Shown here piece by piece: positions 8,176 through 15,922 of a DNA stretch of 40,974 bases. This stretch comes from Thermoflexus hugenholtzii JAD2 (lineage in GTDB: Bacteria; Chloroflexota; UBA11872; UBA12225). The position numbers and the translations under genes were made by a program. A model generated the notes under the pieces. It had not been told where the DNA came from. It made no database searches and worked only from the letters and a program-made list of their open reading frames with translations. Numbering within the stretch: position 1 is the first letter of the stretch; every line of letters begins with the position of its first letter. Location of the stretch: the NCBI GenBank assembly GCA_945865725.1, contig CAMBEO010000016.1:1-40974 (forward strand). Direction: 5' to 3'.

Positions 8176-9360
8176 ATGCGCATTCGCGACATCCGCGCCG
8201 CCACGGTTCGACTCGATCCACCCATGCGCACCGCGCCGCGCGTGCCCAAGCAGGCGACCCCGGGATTCGCCAGCCCGATGCTGCGTTACCCCGAGTACCC
8301 CCGGGCGAAGTGGAGCGCCTCTTGGTCTCGCGTCGCCGTCGTCGTCACCGCCGAGGACGGCACCACCGGGTTCGGCTTCACCAACCACGGCGCGCCGGTG
8401 CGCGAGATCGTCAACGGACACTTCGCCCCGCTCCTCGCGGGTGAGGACGTGATGGCGACGGAGAGGCATTGGGACGCGATGCGCCGCGCGTCGGCGCCGT
8501 ACGGGTCCGCGGGACTGGCGTCCTATGCGATGAGTGCCGTGGACATCGCCCTCTGGGATCTCAAGGGGAAGTTGCTCGGTCGCCCGGTCTACGAGTTGCT
8601 AGGCGGCCCCCAGAAGGCCTCGATCGAGTGTTACGCGAGCAATACCGACCTGCAATGGGGCACGCCAGAGAGCATCGCCTGGTTCCTCGAACTCGGGTTC
8701 CGCGCCGTCAAGGTCTTCCTGCGCGACGGACCTGAGGCGGGCATTTCAGGCGTCCGCCGTGCCGAGGAACTCGTCGCACGAACGCGCGAGCAAGTCGGCC
8801 CTGACGTCGAGTTGATGGTCGACGCGTGGATTTCGCTCAACGTCGAGCAAGCCGTGCGCATCGGCGAGGCGATCCGCCCGTACCGCGTGAAGTGGCTCGA
8901 GGACTACCTCCTCCCCGAGGACATGGTGGGCTACCGCCGGGTGCGCGAACGCCTGCCTGGCGCCGTCCTCGCCTCCGGCGAGCACTGGTACACGCTCCAA
9001 CCCTTCGCCGAGGCCGCGGCCGGGGGGCTCGTTGACATCCTGCAACCCGACCTGGCGTGGTGCGGGGGAATTACCGCCGGCCAGAAGGTCGCGCACCTCG
9101 CCGAGGCCCACGGCCTATCGATGATCGTCCATGGGGGAATGAACTACCCGTGGGGTCAGCACCTGTCGCTGGCGATGCCTGCGATCCCGATGGGCGAGCG
9201 ATCGGAGGGGGTTTCGCCGCCCGGGGTACCGCTCGAGGAGATGACCCTCCTGCCCGGGACACCAACAATCCAGAATGGCCGGGTGCGTCCGTCCGATGCG
9301 CCGGGCCTCGGCCTGGAGATCGATCGCGACTGGCTCGAGGCGCGCGCGACGGCGGGGTGA
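8176..9360 (+). CDS. Enolase-superfamily dehydratase, L-rhamnonate dehydratase-like
   Basis: Protein of 394 aa of the mandelate racemase/muconate lactonising branch of the enolase superfamily. The start at 8176 has GGAG ten bases upstream; the frame is open further into the SDR gene without signal. Metal ligands fit D216 (LMVDAW), E242 (KWLEDYL) and E269 (ASGEHW), followed by D292 (ILQPDLAWCGG) and a histidine base in IVHGG (H319). The order and wording of these motifs, and the C-terminal tail with NGRVRPSDAPGLGLEIDRDW, match L-rhamnonate dehydratase (RhmD) better than galactonate or gluconate dehydratases. RhmD removes water from L-rhamnonate and related acids to give a 2-keto-3-deoxy acid. 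The specificity is inferred from motif resemblance by memory; another acid sugar is possible. Confidence 0.85.
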   Translation: MRIRDIRAATVRLDPPMRTAPRVPKQATPGFASPMLRYPEYPRAKWSASWSRVAVVVTAEDGTTGFGFTNHGAPVREIVNGHFAPLLAGEDVMATERHWDAMRRASAPYGSAGLASYAMSAVDIALWDLKGKLLGRPVYELLGGPQKASIECYASNTDLQWGTPESIAWFLELGFRAVKVFLRDGPEAGISGVRRAEELVARTREQVGPDVELMVDAWISLNVEQAVRIGEAIRPYRVKWLEDYLLPEDMVGYRRVRERLPGAVLASGEHWYTLQPFAEAAAGGLVDILQPDLAWCGGITAGQKVAHLAEAHGLSMIVHGGMNYPWGQHLSLAMPAIPMGERSEGVSPPGVPLEEMTLLPGTPTIQNGRVRPSDAPGLGLEIDRDWLEARATAG

Positions 9361-9469
9361 CCCGGGGGGGACGGGGACGCCCCCTCCATCGTTATCCGCA
9401 TGCACGATCCCCCCCCCGCTGCGGCGGGAGAGGGAAGCACCACCACCCCTCCCCCGGGCGGGCAAGGAT
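9361..9469. repeat. Intergenic repeat mosaic left of the MITE-like element
   Basis: This spacer holds three recurring modules in order: a reversed CCATCGTTATCCGC (9386-9399), a reversed copy of the CTCTCCCGC/GCGGG hairpin family (about 9405-9432), and a GGGAGAGGGAAGCACC...GGGCAAGGAT stretch (9426-9469) matching the left part of the 56-base unit. The match to that unit stops exactly where the inserted element starts. Confidence 0.65.
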
Positions 9470-9765
9470 CATCTGTCCCAACTAATTCGGTTTCCCTGTG
9501 CAATTGAAGTGATCCGGGGTCTCTTTCGTCGGGCCGTGGCCGTGGCCGCGCCGCTTTCCTGGGGTGGGGTCTGGTCCGCGGGCATCCTTGCCCGCTCCGG
9601 GATGTTGGGTGACGTGCGGGCTTTGGTGGGCCGAGCGGGCGATGGGGCTGGGTGTCGCCATGATGTGTTACGTGCAAAACGATTACCGCGGAGCGGGCAC
9701 CCCCGGTTACCAAACCTTTCCTAACCGAATCGCCCGTGTAATTTCAGAATAAGTTGGGACAGATG
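9470..9765. mobile_element. MITE-like insertion element, 296 bp
   Basis: The ends are 19-base inverted repeats with one mismatch: CATCTGTCCCAACTAATTC at 9470-9488 and its inverse at 9747-9765. The element is flanked on both sides by the direct repeat GGGCAAGGAT (9460-9469 and 9766-9775). It has no coding capacity for a transposase. Its interior carries a reversed copy of the hairpin repeat (9577-9594) and a module (9593-9626) repeated next to the tRNA-Ser at 32471-32504. The element ends are AT-richer than the surroundings. The 19-base ends and ~10-base duplication would suit an IS4-like parent, but no parent was identified. Confidence 0.6.
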
Positions 9766-9966
9766 GGGCAAGGATGCCCGCGGACCAACGGGAGAGGGAA
9801 GCACCCCGACCCCACCCCGGCGGGCAAGGATGCCCGCGGACCAACGGGAGAGGGAAGCACCACCACCCCACCCCGGCGGGCAAGGATGCCCGCGGACCAA
9901 CGGGAGAGGGAAGCACCCCGACCCCACCCCAGCGGGCAAGGATGCCCGCGGACCAACGGGAGAGGG
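9766..9966. repeat. Tandem array of a 56-bp hairpin-bearing unit (about 3.6 copies)
   Basis: The phrase AAGGATGCCCGCGG recurs at 9770, 9826, 9882 and 9938, an exact 56-base period. The units are nearly identical, differing mainly at ACCACC/ACCCCG and one G/A. Each contains the hairpin GCGGGCA-AGGA-TGCCCGC (the first copy is cut by the element). There are no unique spacers, so it is not CRISPR. A single copy lies at 26113-26169. Long open frames crossing the array on both strands are repeat translations and are not annotated as genes. Confidence 0.9.
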
Positions 9967-9979
9967 CGGCACCGCCGCG

Positions 9980-10756
9980 CTACCCCCCGGTCGCGGTGTA
10001 GCCACCGTCAACCGGGATTTCCGCGCCAGTGACGTACGAGGCCTCGTCGGAGGCGAGGAAGAGCGCGACCTGCGCGATCTCCTCGGGTCGGGCCAGACGA
10101 CCAAGGGGGGTTGACCCCTCGAACGCCGCCCGCTTCGCGGGATCCGCGAGGTAAGGCGCCTGCATCGGCGTCTCGACGATGCCCGGGTGGATGATGTTTG
10201 CGCGGATCCCTTGGCGCGCGAACTGCACGGCCAGGGACTTCGTCAACGAGATCAAGGCACCCTTGCTCGCGGTGTAGGCATCTTGCGGCAAGGTGAAGCC
10301 GCGCAGTGCGGAGACCGACCCGACGACGACGATCGAACCACCACCCGCGGCGATCAAGTGCGGGATGCCGTACTTGCAGGTGAAGTAGACGCCCTTCAGG
10401 TTGATTGCCATCACGCGGTCCCACCACGTCTCGTCGGTTTCGATGACCGACCGGTCGCGATCCTTCCAGAGGACGCCCGCCTGCGGGTAGAGGATGTGCA
10501 GGGCACCAAATCGTTCGACCGCTTCGCCAACCATCCGGCGAACGTCCGCCTCGATACCGACGTCGCCCTGCACGGCCATCGCCTCGCCACCGGCGTCGGC
10601 GATAGCCTCCACGGTCGCGCGGGCCGCTTGGGAATCGAGGTCGGCCACGGCGATCCGGGCGCCGTGGGCGGCGAACAAGCGGGCAGCCGCGCTCCCTTGC
10701 CCCATCCCGGCCCCGGTAATGAACGCCACCTTCCCCTGCAATCGTGGCCCGAACAC
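9980..10756 (-). CDS. Short-chain dehydrogenase/reductase with atypical NNAG motif
   Basis: SDR of 258 aa. The GTG start at 10756 has GGGAGG about seven bases upstream. The cofactor loop reads TGAGMGQG (14-21) instead of TGxxxGIG, and the normally invariant NNAG reads PQAG (91-94), so the structural asparagine is absent. The catalytic residues S147, Y161 and K165 (YTASK) are present, as is the C-terminal TGAEIPVDGGYTATGG. The family oxidises or reduces alcohols, sugars or sugar acids with NAD(P). It lies 13 bases downstream of the glutamine-synthetase-like gene on the same strand, so the two form an operon. That pairing suggests work on a common substrate, which cannot be named. The C-terminal codons abut the tandem repeat array. 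Confidence 0.9.
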   Translation of the reverse strand: MFGPRLQGKVAFITGAGMGQGSAAARLFAAHGARIAVADLDSQAARATVEAIADAGGEAMAVQGDVGIEADVRRMVGEAVERFGALHILYPQAGVLWKDRDRSVIETDETWWDRVMAINLKGVYFTCKYGIPHLIAAGGGSIVVVGSVSALRGFTLPQDAYTASKGALISLTKSLAVQFARQGIRANIIHPGIVETPMQAPYLADPAKRAAFEGSTPLGRLARPEEIAQVALFLASDEASYVTGAEIPVDGGYTATGG

Positions 10757-10769
10757 GTGTCGCCTCCCG

Positions 10770-12143
10770 TCACCCTTGCTCGAAATACCGGGCCATCTCC
10801 CAGTCGGTCACTGCCCGGTCATACGCGTCAGCCTCGTGGCGCGCGGTCAGGGCGTAATGATCGAGAACCGCGTCGCCCAAGATCTCGCGCACGGCGGCAC
10901 TGCCCTCGAAGGCGTCGGCGGCCTCCCGCAGCGTCGCGGGGAGGCGGTTGCCGAGGGTCGCACCGTACGCATTGCCTTCGAAGGCCGGCGGCGGTTCAAT
11001 CTGACGTTCGATCCCGTGCAGGCCCGCGCCGATCAACGCGGCGAATGCGAGGTACGGGTTCGCGTCGGCGCCGGGCAGGCGGTTCTCGAGCCGGAACGAT
11101 CGCCCGCGACCGACGACCCGGAAGCCGCAGGTGCGGTTGTCGTGTCCCCACGTGATCGCCGTCGGCGCCCAGGATAACGACTGGTAGCGCTTGTACGAGT
11201 TCACCGTCGGCGCCCACATGAGGACCAGTTCCCGGGAGAGTGCGAGCAGGCCCCCGAGGAAGTGCCGGAAGGTCGCCGACGGCGATCCCGTAGACGAATC
11301 GCCGTGCCAGAAGATGCTCGCGTCACCCGCCAGGTCCCACGCGCTCGCGTGGACGTGGCAACTCGACCCGGCCTCGTCGGGCGCGACCTTCGCCATGAAC
11401 GTCAGGGACATCCCCTGTTGTTCGGCGATCTCCTTCGCGCCGTGCTTGAGGAGGACGTGCCGGTCCGCCATCTCGAGCGGTGGCGCGTGGGCGAGGTTCA
11501 GCTCGACCTGGCCTCGACCCCACTCGCCTTTCGTGCCTTCCATCGCCACGCCGGCGCGGCCCAACTCGTTGCGCACGCGGCGCAGCACCGGCTCCTCCCG
11601 CGTGCCCTGCATGACGTGGTAATCCTCGACGTACCGGCTTGCGCGCGACAGGCCCCGGTAGCCCTTCGCGCCGGCGGTCTCATACGTGTCCCGGAACAGG
11701 TACGCCTCGAGTTCGGAGGCCATGCGGAGCGAAATGCCAGACGCGGCCGCGCGTTCGACCTGGCGCCGGAGCACCTGTCGTGGCGCGACGCCGACGGGGT
11801 CACCGGCGCCGTCCTGAGGGTCCCCGAGGATGAGGGCGGTCCCAGGCAGCCAAGGGAGGAGGCGCGCCGTGCCCCAGTCCGGCACGACGATGAAGTCGCC
11901 GTACCCCCGGTCCCAGCTCGCCGACCGGTAGCCGGGCAGCGGCTCCATCGCCATGTCGACGGTCAGGAGGTAGTCGCACGCATGGACGCCCTCGTCCGCG
12001 ACGTGATCCATGAAGTGACGGCCAACCAGGCGCTTGCCCATGAGGCGACCCTGCTGGTCCGGGAAGGCAACGATGACGGTGTCAACCTCCCCGGAATCGA
12101 CCATCGCGCCGAGAGCGAGGCGGTCGAGGAGCGGCCCGGACAT
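10770..12143 (-). CDS. Glutamine synthetase-like ATP-dependent gamma-glutamyl ligase
   Basis: Protein of 457 aa in the glutamine synthetase superfamily. The ATG at 12143 follows GGGAGG by five bases; a longer frame upstream lacks signal. Recognisable parts are the N-terminal grasp domain with FPDQQGRLMGKRLVG, the metal-binding ASELEAYLF (E144/E146), GQVELNL, SSCHVHAS with the ATP/metal histidine, NSYKRYQSLSWAPTAITWG and RLENRLPGADANPYLAFAAL. This set is closer to GlnA-like/PuuA ligases that join glutamate to amines than to housekeeping GlnA, and no GlnA-type adenylylation tyrosine motif is seen. It is the first gene of a two-gene operon with an SDR, inside a sugar-acid island, where no polyamine genes occur. 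The real substrate is unknown. Confidence 0.88.
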   Translation of the reverse strand: MSGPLLDRLALGAMVDSGEVDTVIVAFPDQQGRLMGKRLVGRHFMDHVADEGVHACDYLLTVDMAMEPLPGYRSASWDRGYGDFIVVPDWGTARLLPWLPGTALILGDPQDGAGDPVGVAPRQVLRRQVERAAASGISLRMASELEAYLFRDTYETAGAKGYRGLSRASRYVEDYHVMQGTREEPVLRRVRNELGRAGVAMEGTKGEWGRGQVELNLAHAPPLEMADRHVLLKHGAKEIAEQQGMSLTFMAKVAPDEAGSSCHVHASAWDLAGDASIFWHGDSSTGSPSATFRHFLGGLLALSRELVLMWAPTVNSYKRYQSLSWAPTAITWGHDNRTCGFRVVGRGRSFRLENRLPGADANPYLAFAALIGAGLHGIERQIEPPPAFEGNAYGATLGNRLPATLREAADAFEGSAAVREILGDAVLDHYALTARHEADAYDRAVTDWEMARYFEQG

Positions 12144-12260
12144 GGCGACCTCCCGCGAAGTGAGGTGAGAACACGCGTCGGCAGCATTCCCGTGCCGTGT
12201 GGGCAGGATATCCCGAAGGATGGCAGGCACCCTAACTGAAGCCCCCTCGGTATCCGCGTC

Positions 12261-12307
12261 CGCGCCGTCCTTCCCCTCCCCCCCGTGAGAGCGTTCAGCA
12301 GCGGGTG
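12261..12307. repeat. Dispersed intergenic repeat, copy of 1962-2008
   Basis: It begins CGCGCCGTCCTTCCCC and contains GTGAGAG and TTCAGCAG like the copy after amt. It lies in the 207-base divergent spacer between the glutamine-synthetase-like gene and the 620-aa gene. No other element was recognised in this spacer. Confidence 0.65.
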
Positions 12308-12350
12308 AGGGCGCACCGTTAGACTTCGCGCCCGTAAGGAGAGACCGCCA

Positions 12351-14213
12351 ATGGCCCCAGCGATCACGCACGCCGGACGCCGCACCTTGCCGAGCCTGGT
12401 CATCGATGCGAACACCGCGATTGCGCCGCCGCGCTGGGCACTCCTCGAGCGGCGCCTGATCGATGTTCAGGCGGCGGCGATCGCCGAGTTCTCCGAACGC
12501 TACTTTGACGCGCGCGGGTTCCTCAAGTGCGTCCCGCGGTGGTCAGGCGACGACGGCCCGGACGATGCGCTCGAAAACGTCCTGAACTGGACGGTCCTGC
12601 ACGCCCTTGGTGGCGACGACACGATTCTCGCACTCTACAAGCGTGCCCTCGAAGGACACTTCCTGCAGTACACCGAGGCACGCACGACCGAGGTCGCGCT
12701 TGGCCGCGATGGCATGTACTACCAAGACTTCCACGCGTGCTTCGACTGGTTCCATCACGGGGAGGCATGGAGCCCGATCCTCCTGCAGGGCCTATCGGAC
12801 CCCGGGGATCGGATGTTGGCGGCCCGGATGCGCCGGTGGACCAACTGGTATGCCGGCGAGAACCCGCACGTCCCGAACTACGACAAGCGCCATCGCGTCA
12901 TCCGCAGCTTCTTCAACGGCAGCCGCGGGCCGCTGCTCCGGCAGGCCACCGCCCTTGACTGGGCAGGCGATCCCATCGATGTCGAGGGTCGCTTCGACGC
13001 TCTCCATGGCGAGCAGACGTACGACGAGATGCTCGACCATTTTCGTGACTACACTGACGTCATCGGCGACAACCACGTCAACCTCGGCGCGACGACCCTC
13101 GGCCTCGCCGCCTATGCCTTGACGGGCGAGGCTCGGTTCCGCGAATGGGTGCTGGAGTACCTCGACGCGTGGGTCGAGCGGACCGAGGCGAACGATGGCC
13201 TGGTCCCGTCAAGCGTGGGCCTCGACGGCAAGGTCGGGTCCGGATACGGGTGGTACGGGGGCGTCTACGGGTGGGGCTTTACCGTCCTGCGCGTCCCGAG
13301 GAACGGCGAGCTCGCCCACCGGGCGTACCACACCCGCACCCCGTACTCCTTTGCCAACGGCCTGCTCCTCGGGGGCAACCGCGAGTACGTGCATTTGATC
13401 AAGCGGATGGTCGACAAGGTCAACGCCAACGCGCGGACCGAGGACGGGACCACCACGTACCCGCACATGTACGGGCGCTTGGATCGCCTCGATCGCCTGC
13501 GGAGCGGGGAGACCTTGGTCGGACTGCCGTCGACCGGGCCAGAAGGGTGGTACGAGTTCCGGTCGCGCAAGTTCGCGCCGAGTGCTCTCGCCATGTGGTA
13601 CTGGACCCACGACCGCTCGTCCCTCGAACTCCTGGACGAGACGCCGCGATGGGTGCAGTTCCTCGACGGGAACGACCCGGCCTATGCCGAAGATGCCTTG
13701 GCTGGTGACCTCGATGCGGTACGGCGCAAGGTCGAGGGGTTCCGCGCCGACGGCAAGTCCACGGACACCACGATGTCCGACGACATGAACCACTTGAATC
13801 CGGCCACGATCGGGGCGCTCGTCCAGCTTACGACCGGTGGGCTCCCGACGGGGCGGGACGTGCACGCCCTGCACTGCCGGTTGCGCTACTTCGACCCGGA
13901 ACGGCGCCGGGCAGGCCTCCCCCAGGATGTCGCGGCGCTCGTCGAAGGGTTCTCCGAGGATGAGGTGACGGTCGCGCTGGTGAATACCTGCCCGATCGAG
14001 GCGCGCACCGTGATCGTCCAAGGCGGCGCATACAACGAGCACCTCCTGGGGGACGTGCGGGTCGCCGAGCTTGCTGGCGGCGCGCCCGGCGCCCCGGTTG
14101 CCACGGGCGGCGCGCCGTTCGCCGTCCGTCTCGCCCCGGGCGCCGGCGTGCGCCTCGTGATCGGTATGCAGCGGTTCACGAACGAGCCATCGTTCGCGTT
14201 CCCGTGGATCTAG
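12351..14213 (+). CDS. Uncharacterised 620-aa protein, probably an alpha/alpha-toroid
   Basis: I do not recognise a named family. The start is sure: AAGGAGAG at 12336-12343, seven bases before the ATG. There is no signal peptide or membrane helix, so it is cytoplasmic. The sequence is rich in Trp, Tyr and His and alternates helical repeats with aromatic loops: a YYQDFHACFDWFHHGEAW stretch (about 121-138), GDNHVNLGATTLGLAAYALTG, then YGWYGGVYGWGF and RAYHTRTPYSFANGLLLGG. This pattern, and the short beta-rich tail after about residue 540, is like alpha/alpha-barrel glycoside hydrolases or polysaccharide lyases. It is followed after 24 bases by a TIM-barrel sugar isomerase-like gene, supporting a carbohydrate role. 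Function by sequence: unknown. Confidence 0.85.
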   Translation: MAPAITHAGRRTLPSLVIDANTAIAPPRWALLERRLIDVQAAAIAEFSERYFDARGFLKCVPRWSGDDGPDDALENVLNWTVLHALGGDDTILALYKRALEGHFLQYTEARTTEVALGRDGMYYQDFHACFDWFHHGEAWSPILLQGLSDPGDRMLAARMRRWTNWYAGENPHVPNYDKRHRVIRSFFNGSRGPLLRQATALDWAGDPIDVEGRFDALHGEQTYDEMLDHFRDYTDVIGDNHVNLGATTLGLAAYALTGEARFREWVLEYLDAWVERTEANDGLVPSSVGLDGKVGSGYGWYGGVYGWGFTVLRVPRNGELAHRAYHTRTPYSFANGLLLGGNREYVHLIKRMVDKVNANARTEDGTTTYPHMYGRLDRLDRLRSGETLVGLPSTGPEGWYEFRSRKFAPSALAMWYWTHDRSSLELLDETPRWVQFLDGNDPAYAEDALAGDLDAVRRKVEGFRADGKSTDTTMSDDMNHLNPATIGALVQLTTGGLPTGRDVHALHCRLRYFDPERRRAGLPQDVAALVEGFSEDEVTVALVNTCPIEARTVIVQGGAYNEHLLGDVRVAELAGGAPGAPVATGGAPFAVRLAPGAGVRLVIGMQRFTNEPSFAFPWI

Positions 14214-14237
14214 GCAAGGACGGTGGCATCGACCGAG

Positions 14238-15038
14238 ATGAAACTAGGCCTCGTCACGTACGAACTGGGGCGCGATTGGGATGTCGCGACCCTGATTGAG
14301 CGCTTGCCTCGCCTCGGCTATGGGGGCGTCGAGTTGCGCACGACGCACGCACACGGGGTCGAGGAGTCCCTTGATCCTGGTTCACGCGCGGAGGTGCGGC
14401 GTCGCTTCGCCGACTCGCCCCTCGAGGTGGTCGGCCTCGGCACCACCTACGAGTTTCACTCCACCGACCCGGCCGTCGTGCGCGCAAATGTCGAGGGCAC
14501 GCGCCGCGCCTGCCAGCTGGCGCACGACATCGGCGCGGGCGGCGTGAAGGTCCGCCCAAACGGCGACCATGAGGCGGCCGGGATTCCGCGAGCGGCGACG
14601 CTTGACCAGATCGGACATGCCCTGCGCGAGTGCGGCGACGCCGCCGCCGTCAATGGCGTGACGATCAGACTGGAGATGCACGGTTCGGTCGGTGACGCCA
14701 TCGACATGCGCCACGTCATCGACGTCGCCGACCGCCCGAACGTCGTTCTGTGCTGGAACTCGAACACCCGGTTCGACGTCGGCCCGGACGGGTCCGTGTC
14801 CGACGACTACCGCCTCGTCGCCGACAAGGTTGGCCTCGTCCACCTGCACGACCTGTCGGATGGGAAGTACCCGTGGCCCGAGTTGCTTCACCTTCTGGAG
14901 GCTGATGGCTACTCCGGGTGGTGCCTCGCCGAGTGCGCGCCGGCAAGCTCCGACCCGGCCCGCGTCCTCGAGTACTTCGCGTCGCTTTTCAACGCGTATC
15001 GGGCGTTAGGGCGACTTGGCGCGACTCGCGTGGCGTGA
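14238..15038 (+). CDS. Xylose isomerase-like TIM-barrel protein (sugar phosphate isomerase/epimerase family)
   Basis: Protein of 266 aa in the AP-endonuclease-2-like TIM-barrel family of sugar isomerases and epimerases. The start at 14238 (MKLGLVTYELGRDWD) is where close relatives begin; a GTG at 14223 is an alternative, but AAGGA lies only two bases before it. Conserved features are GVELRTTHAHGVE near the N-terminus, GVKVRPNG, IRLEMHG (metal-type glutamate and histidine), VVLCWNSN and VGLVHLHDL, and a glutamate in CLAECAP. Relatives are common in planctomycetes and in sugar-degrading clusters, with uncertain substrates. It is probably translated with the 620-aa gene 24 bases upstream. A strong hairpin lies 40 bases downstream. 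Confidence 0.86.
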   Translation: MKLGLVTYELGRDWDVATLIERLPRLGYGGVELRTTHAHGVEESLDPGSRAEVRRRFADSPLEVVGLGTTYEFHSTDPAVVRANVEGTRRACQLAHDIGAGGVKVRPNGDHEAAGIPRAATLDQIGHALRECGDAAAVNGVTIRLEMHGSVGDAIDMRHVIDVADRPNVVLCWNSNTRFDVGPDGSVSDDYRLVADKVGLVHLHDLSDGKYPWPELLHLLEADGYSGWCLAECAPASSDPARVLEYFASLFNAYRALGRLGATRVA

Positions 15039-15078
15039 CGCGGTGTTGCGGATCGACTGAACCGGCCTAACCCCCCAA

Positions 15079-15103
15079 CCCCCTTCCCGGCGCGGGAAGG
15101 GGG
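15079..15103. terminator. Bidirectional hairpin between convergent genes
   Basis: A perfect 10-bp stem CCCCCTTCCC / GGGAAGGGGG with loop GGCGC lies between the converging isomerase-like gene and the RraA-like gene. Its position favours termination from both sides. Confidence 0.65.
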
Positions 15104-15131
15104 AGGCAAGGACCCCCACCCCACCCTCAAT

Positions 15132-15164
15132 CCCGCCCCCGCTGCGGTGGGAGAGGGAAGCACC
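15132..15164. repeat. Reversed copy of the intergenic hairpin family
   Basis: CCCGCCCCCGCTGCGG followed by TGGGAGAGGGAAGCACC matches the reverse of the hairpin at 3152-3179 and the start of the 56-base unit at 9766-9966. It occupies the convergent spacer downstream of the RraA-like gene. Confidence 0.6.
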
Positions 15165-15238
15165 ACCCCAGCCCCTTTCATTGGCCGCAACAAGCACCCC
15201 CCAAGCGCTCCGGCGGGAGAGGGGAGATATGCCCCCTG

Positions 15239-15922
15239 CTACTCCCCCGAGAGGTACTTGTCGATTGTCATCCCCGGGGATCGGAGGCGGGTGAAGAACG
15301 CCCCTTCGCCGGCGCGCACCGCGGCCGCCTCGTCAAGCACCCGATCCGCCACGTCCGGCGGGATCACCAAGGCCCCGTTCTCGTCCGCGTGGACCACGTC
15401 ACCGGTCCGGATCGTCACGCCGTCGATCACGACCGGGCTTCCGACGTCAAGCCACGTCATGATGCCGTGCATCGGCGAGAGGCCCGCACCCCAGCACGGC
15501 AGGGGCACGCTCCGTACGCCCTCGATGTCGCGGATCGAACCATTGGTGAGGAACCCGACCGCCCCCGCCAGCCGCATCACGGTACCCATGCCGTCGCCGA
15601 TCGTCACGGTGTAGCGGGGCCGCAACCCGACTGACTCCATCACCGCGAACACGGGGGTGTCCGGCCCATGGCGACGTGCGACCTCGACCATGAGGCGGAT
15701 CCAATCGTCGAACATCGACGGCGGGTTCTTGAATCCGGGAGAGGTCGTGTCCATGCGGGCCGTGACCGCGATCCCAACTCGCGGACCGGACTCGGGCATC
15801 AAGCAGCGGATGTCCGGGCCGGTATAGCCATAGGACGGGTCGCGCACGCCAAGACGCTCGAGACCGTTTGCGATGGTCGGGGTGTCGAACTCGACGAGGC
15901 GGCGAAGGCGGTCGATGTCCAT
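15239..15922 (-). CDS. RraA-like protein (HMG/CHA-type pyruvate aldolase family)
   Basis: Protein of 227 aa in the RraA / 4-hydroxy-4-methyl-2-oxoglutarate aldolase family. The ATG at 15922 follows AAAGGA by about five bases; an upstream extension is rejected. The family signature is seen as IGDGMGTVMRLAG (108-120), then FLTNGSIRD (124-132) with the R-D pair (R131, D132) that holds the metal and carboxylate, and a late DENGALVIP. Relatives are either class II pyruvate aldolases that split hydroxy-oxo acids, or regulators of RNase E. In a sugar-acid island without visible RNase E context, the aldolase role is favoured, cleaving a keto acid to pyruvate. This is inference from context; many RraA-like proteins have no known activity. 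Confidence 0.87.
   Translation of the reverse strand: MDIDRLRRLVEFDTPTIANGLERLGVRDPSYGYTGPDIRCLMPESGPRVGIAVTARMDTTSPGFKNPPSMFDDWIRLMVEVARRHGPDTPVFAVMESVGLRPRYTVTIGDGMGTVMRLAGAVGFLTNGSIRDIEGVRSVPLPCWGAGLSPMHGIMTWLDVGSPVVIDGVTIRTGDVVHADENGALVIPPDVADRVLDEAAAVRAGEGAFFTRLRSPGMTIDKYLSGE

Noticed and set aside
9766-9966. CRISPR array
   Set aside because: The 56-base units follow each other directly with no unique spacers, and no cas gene is present.
9707-10104. Several overlapping open frames rich in repeated GHPCPPGWG-type peptides on both strands
   Set aside because: They are translations of the 56-base tandem repeat (not a multiple of three away from frame stops in several registers), without ribosome sites or family similarity.
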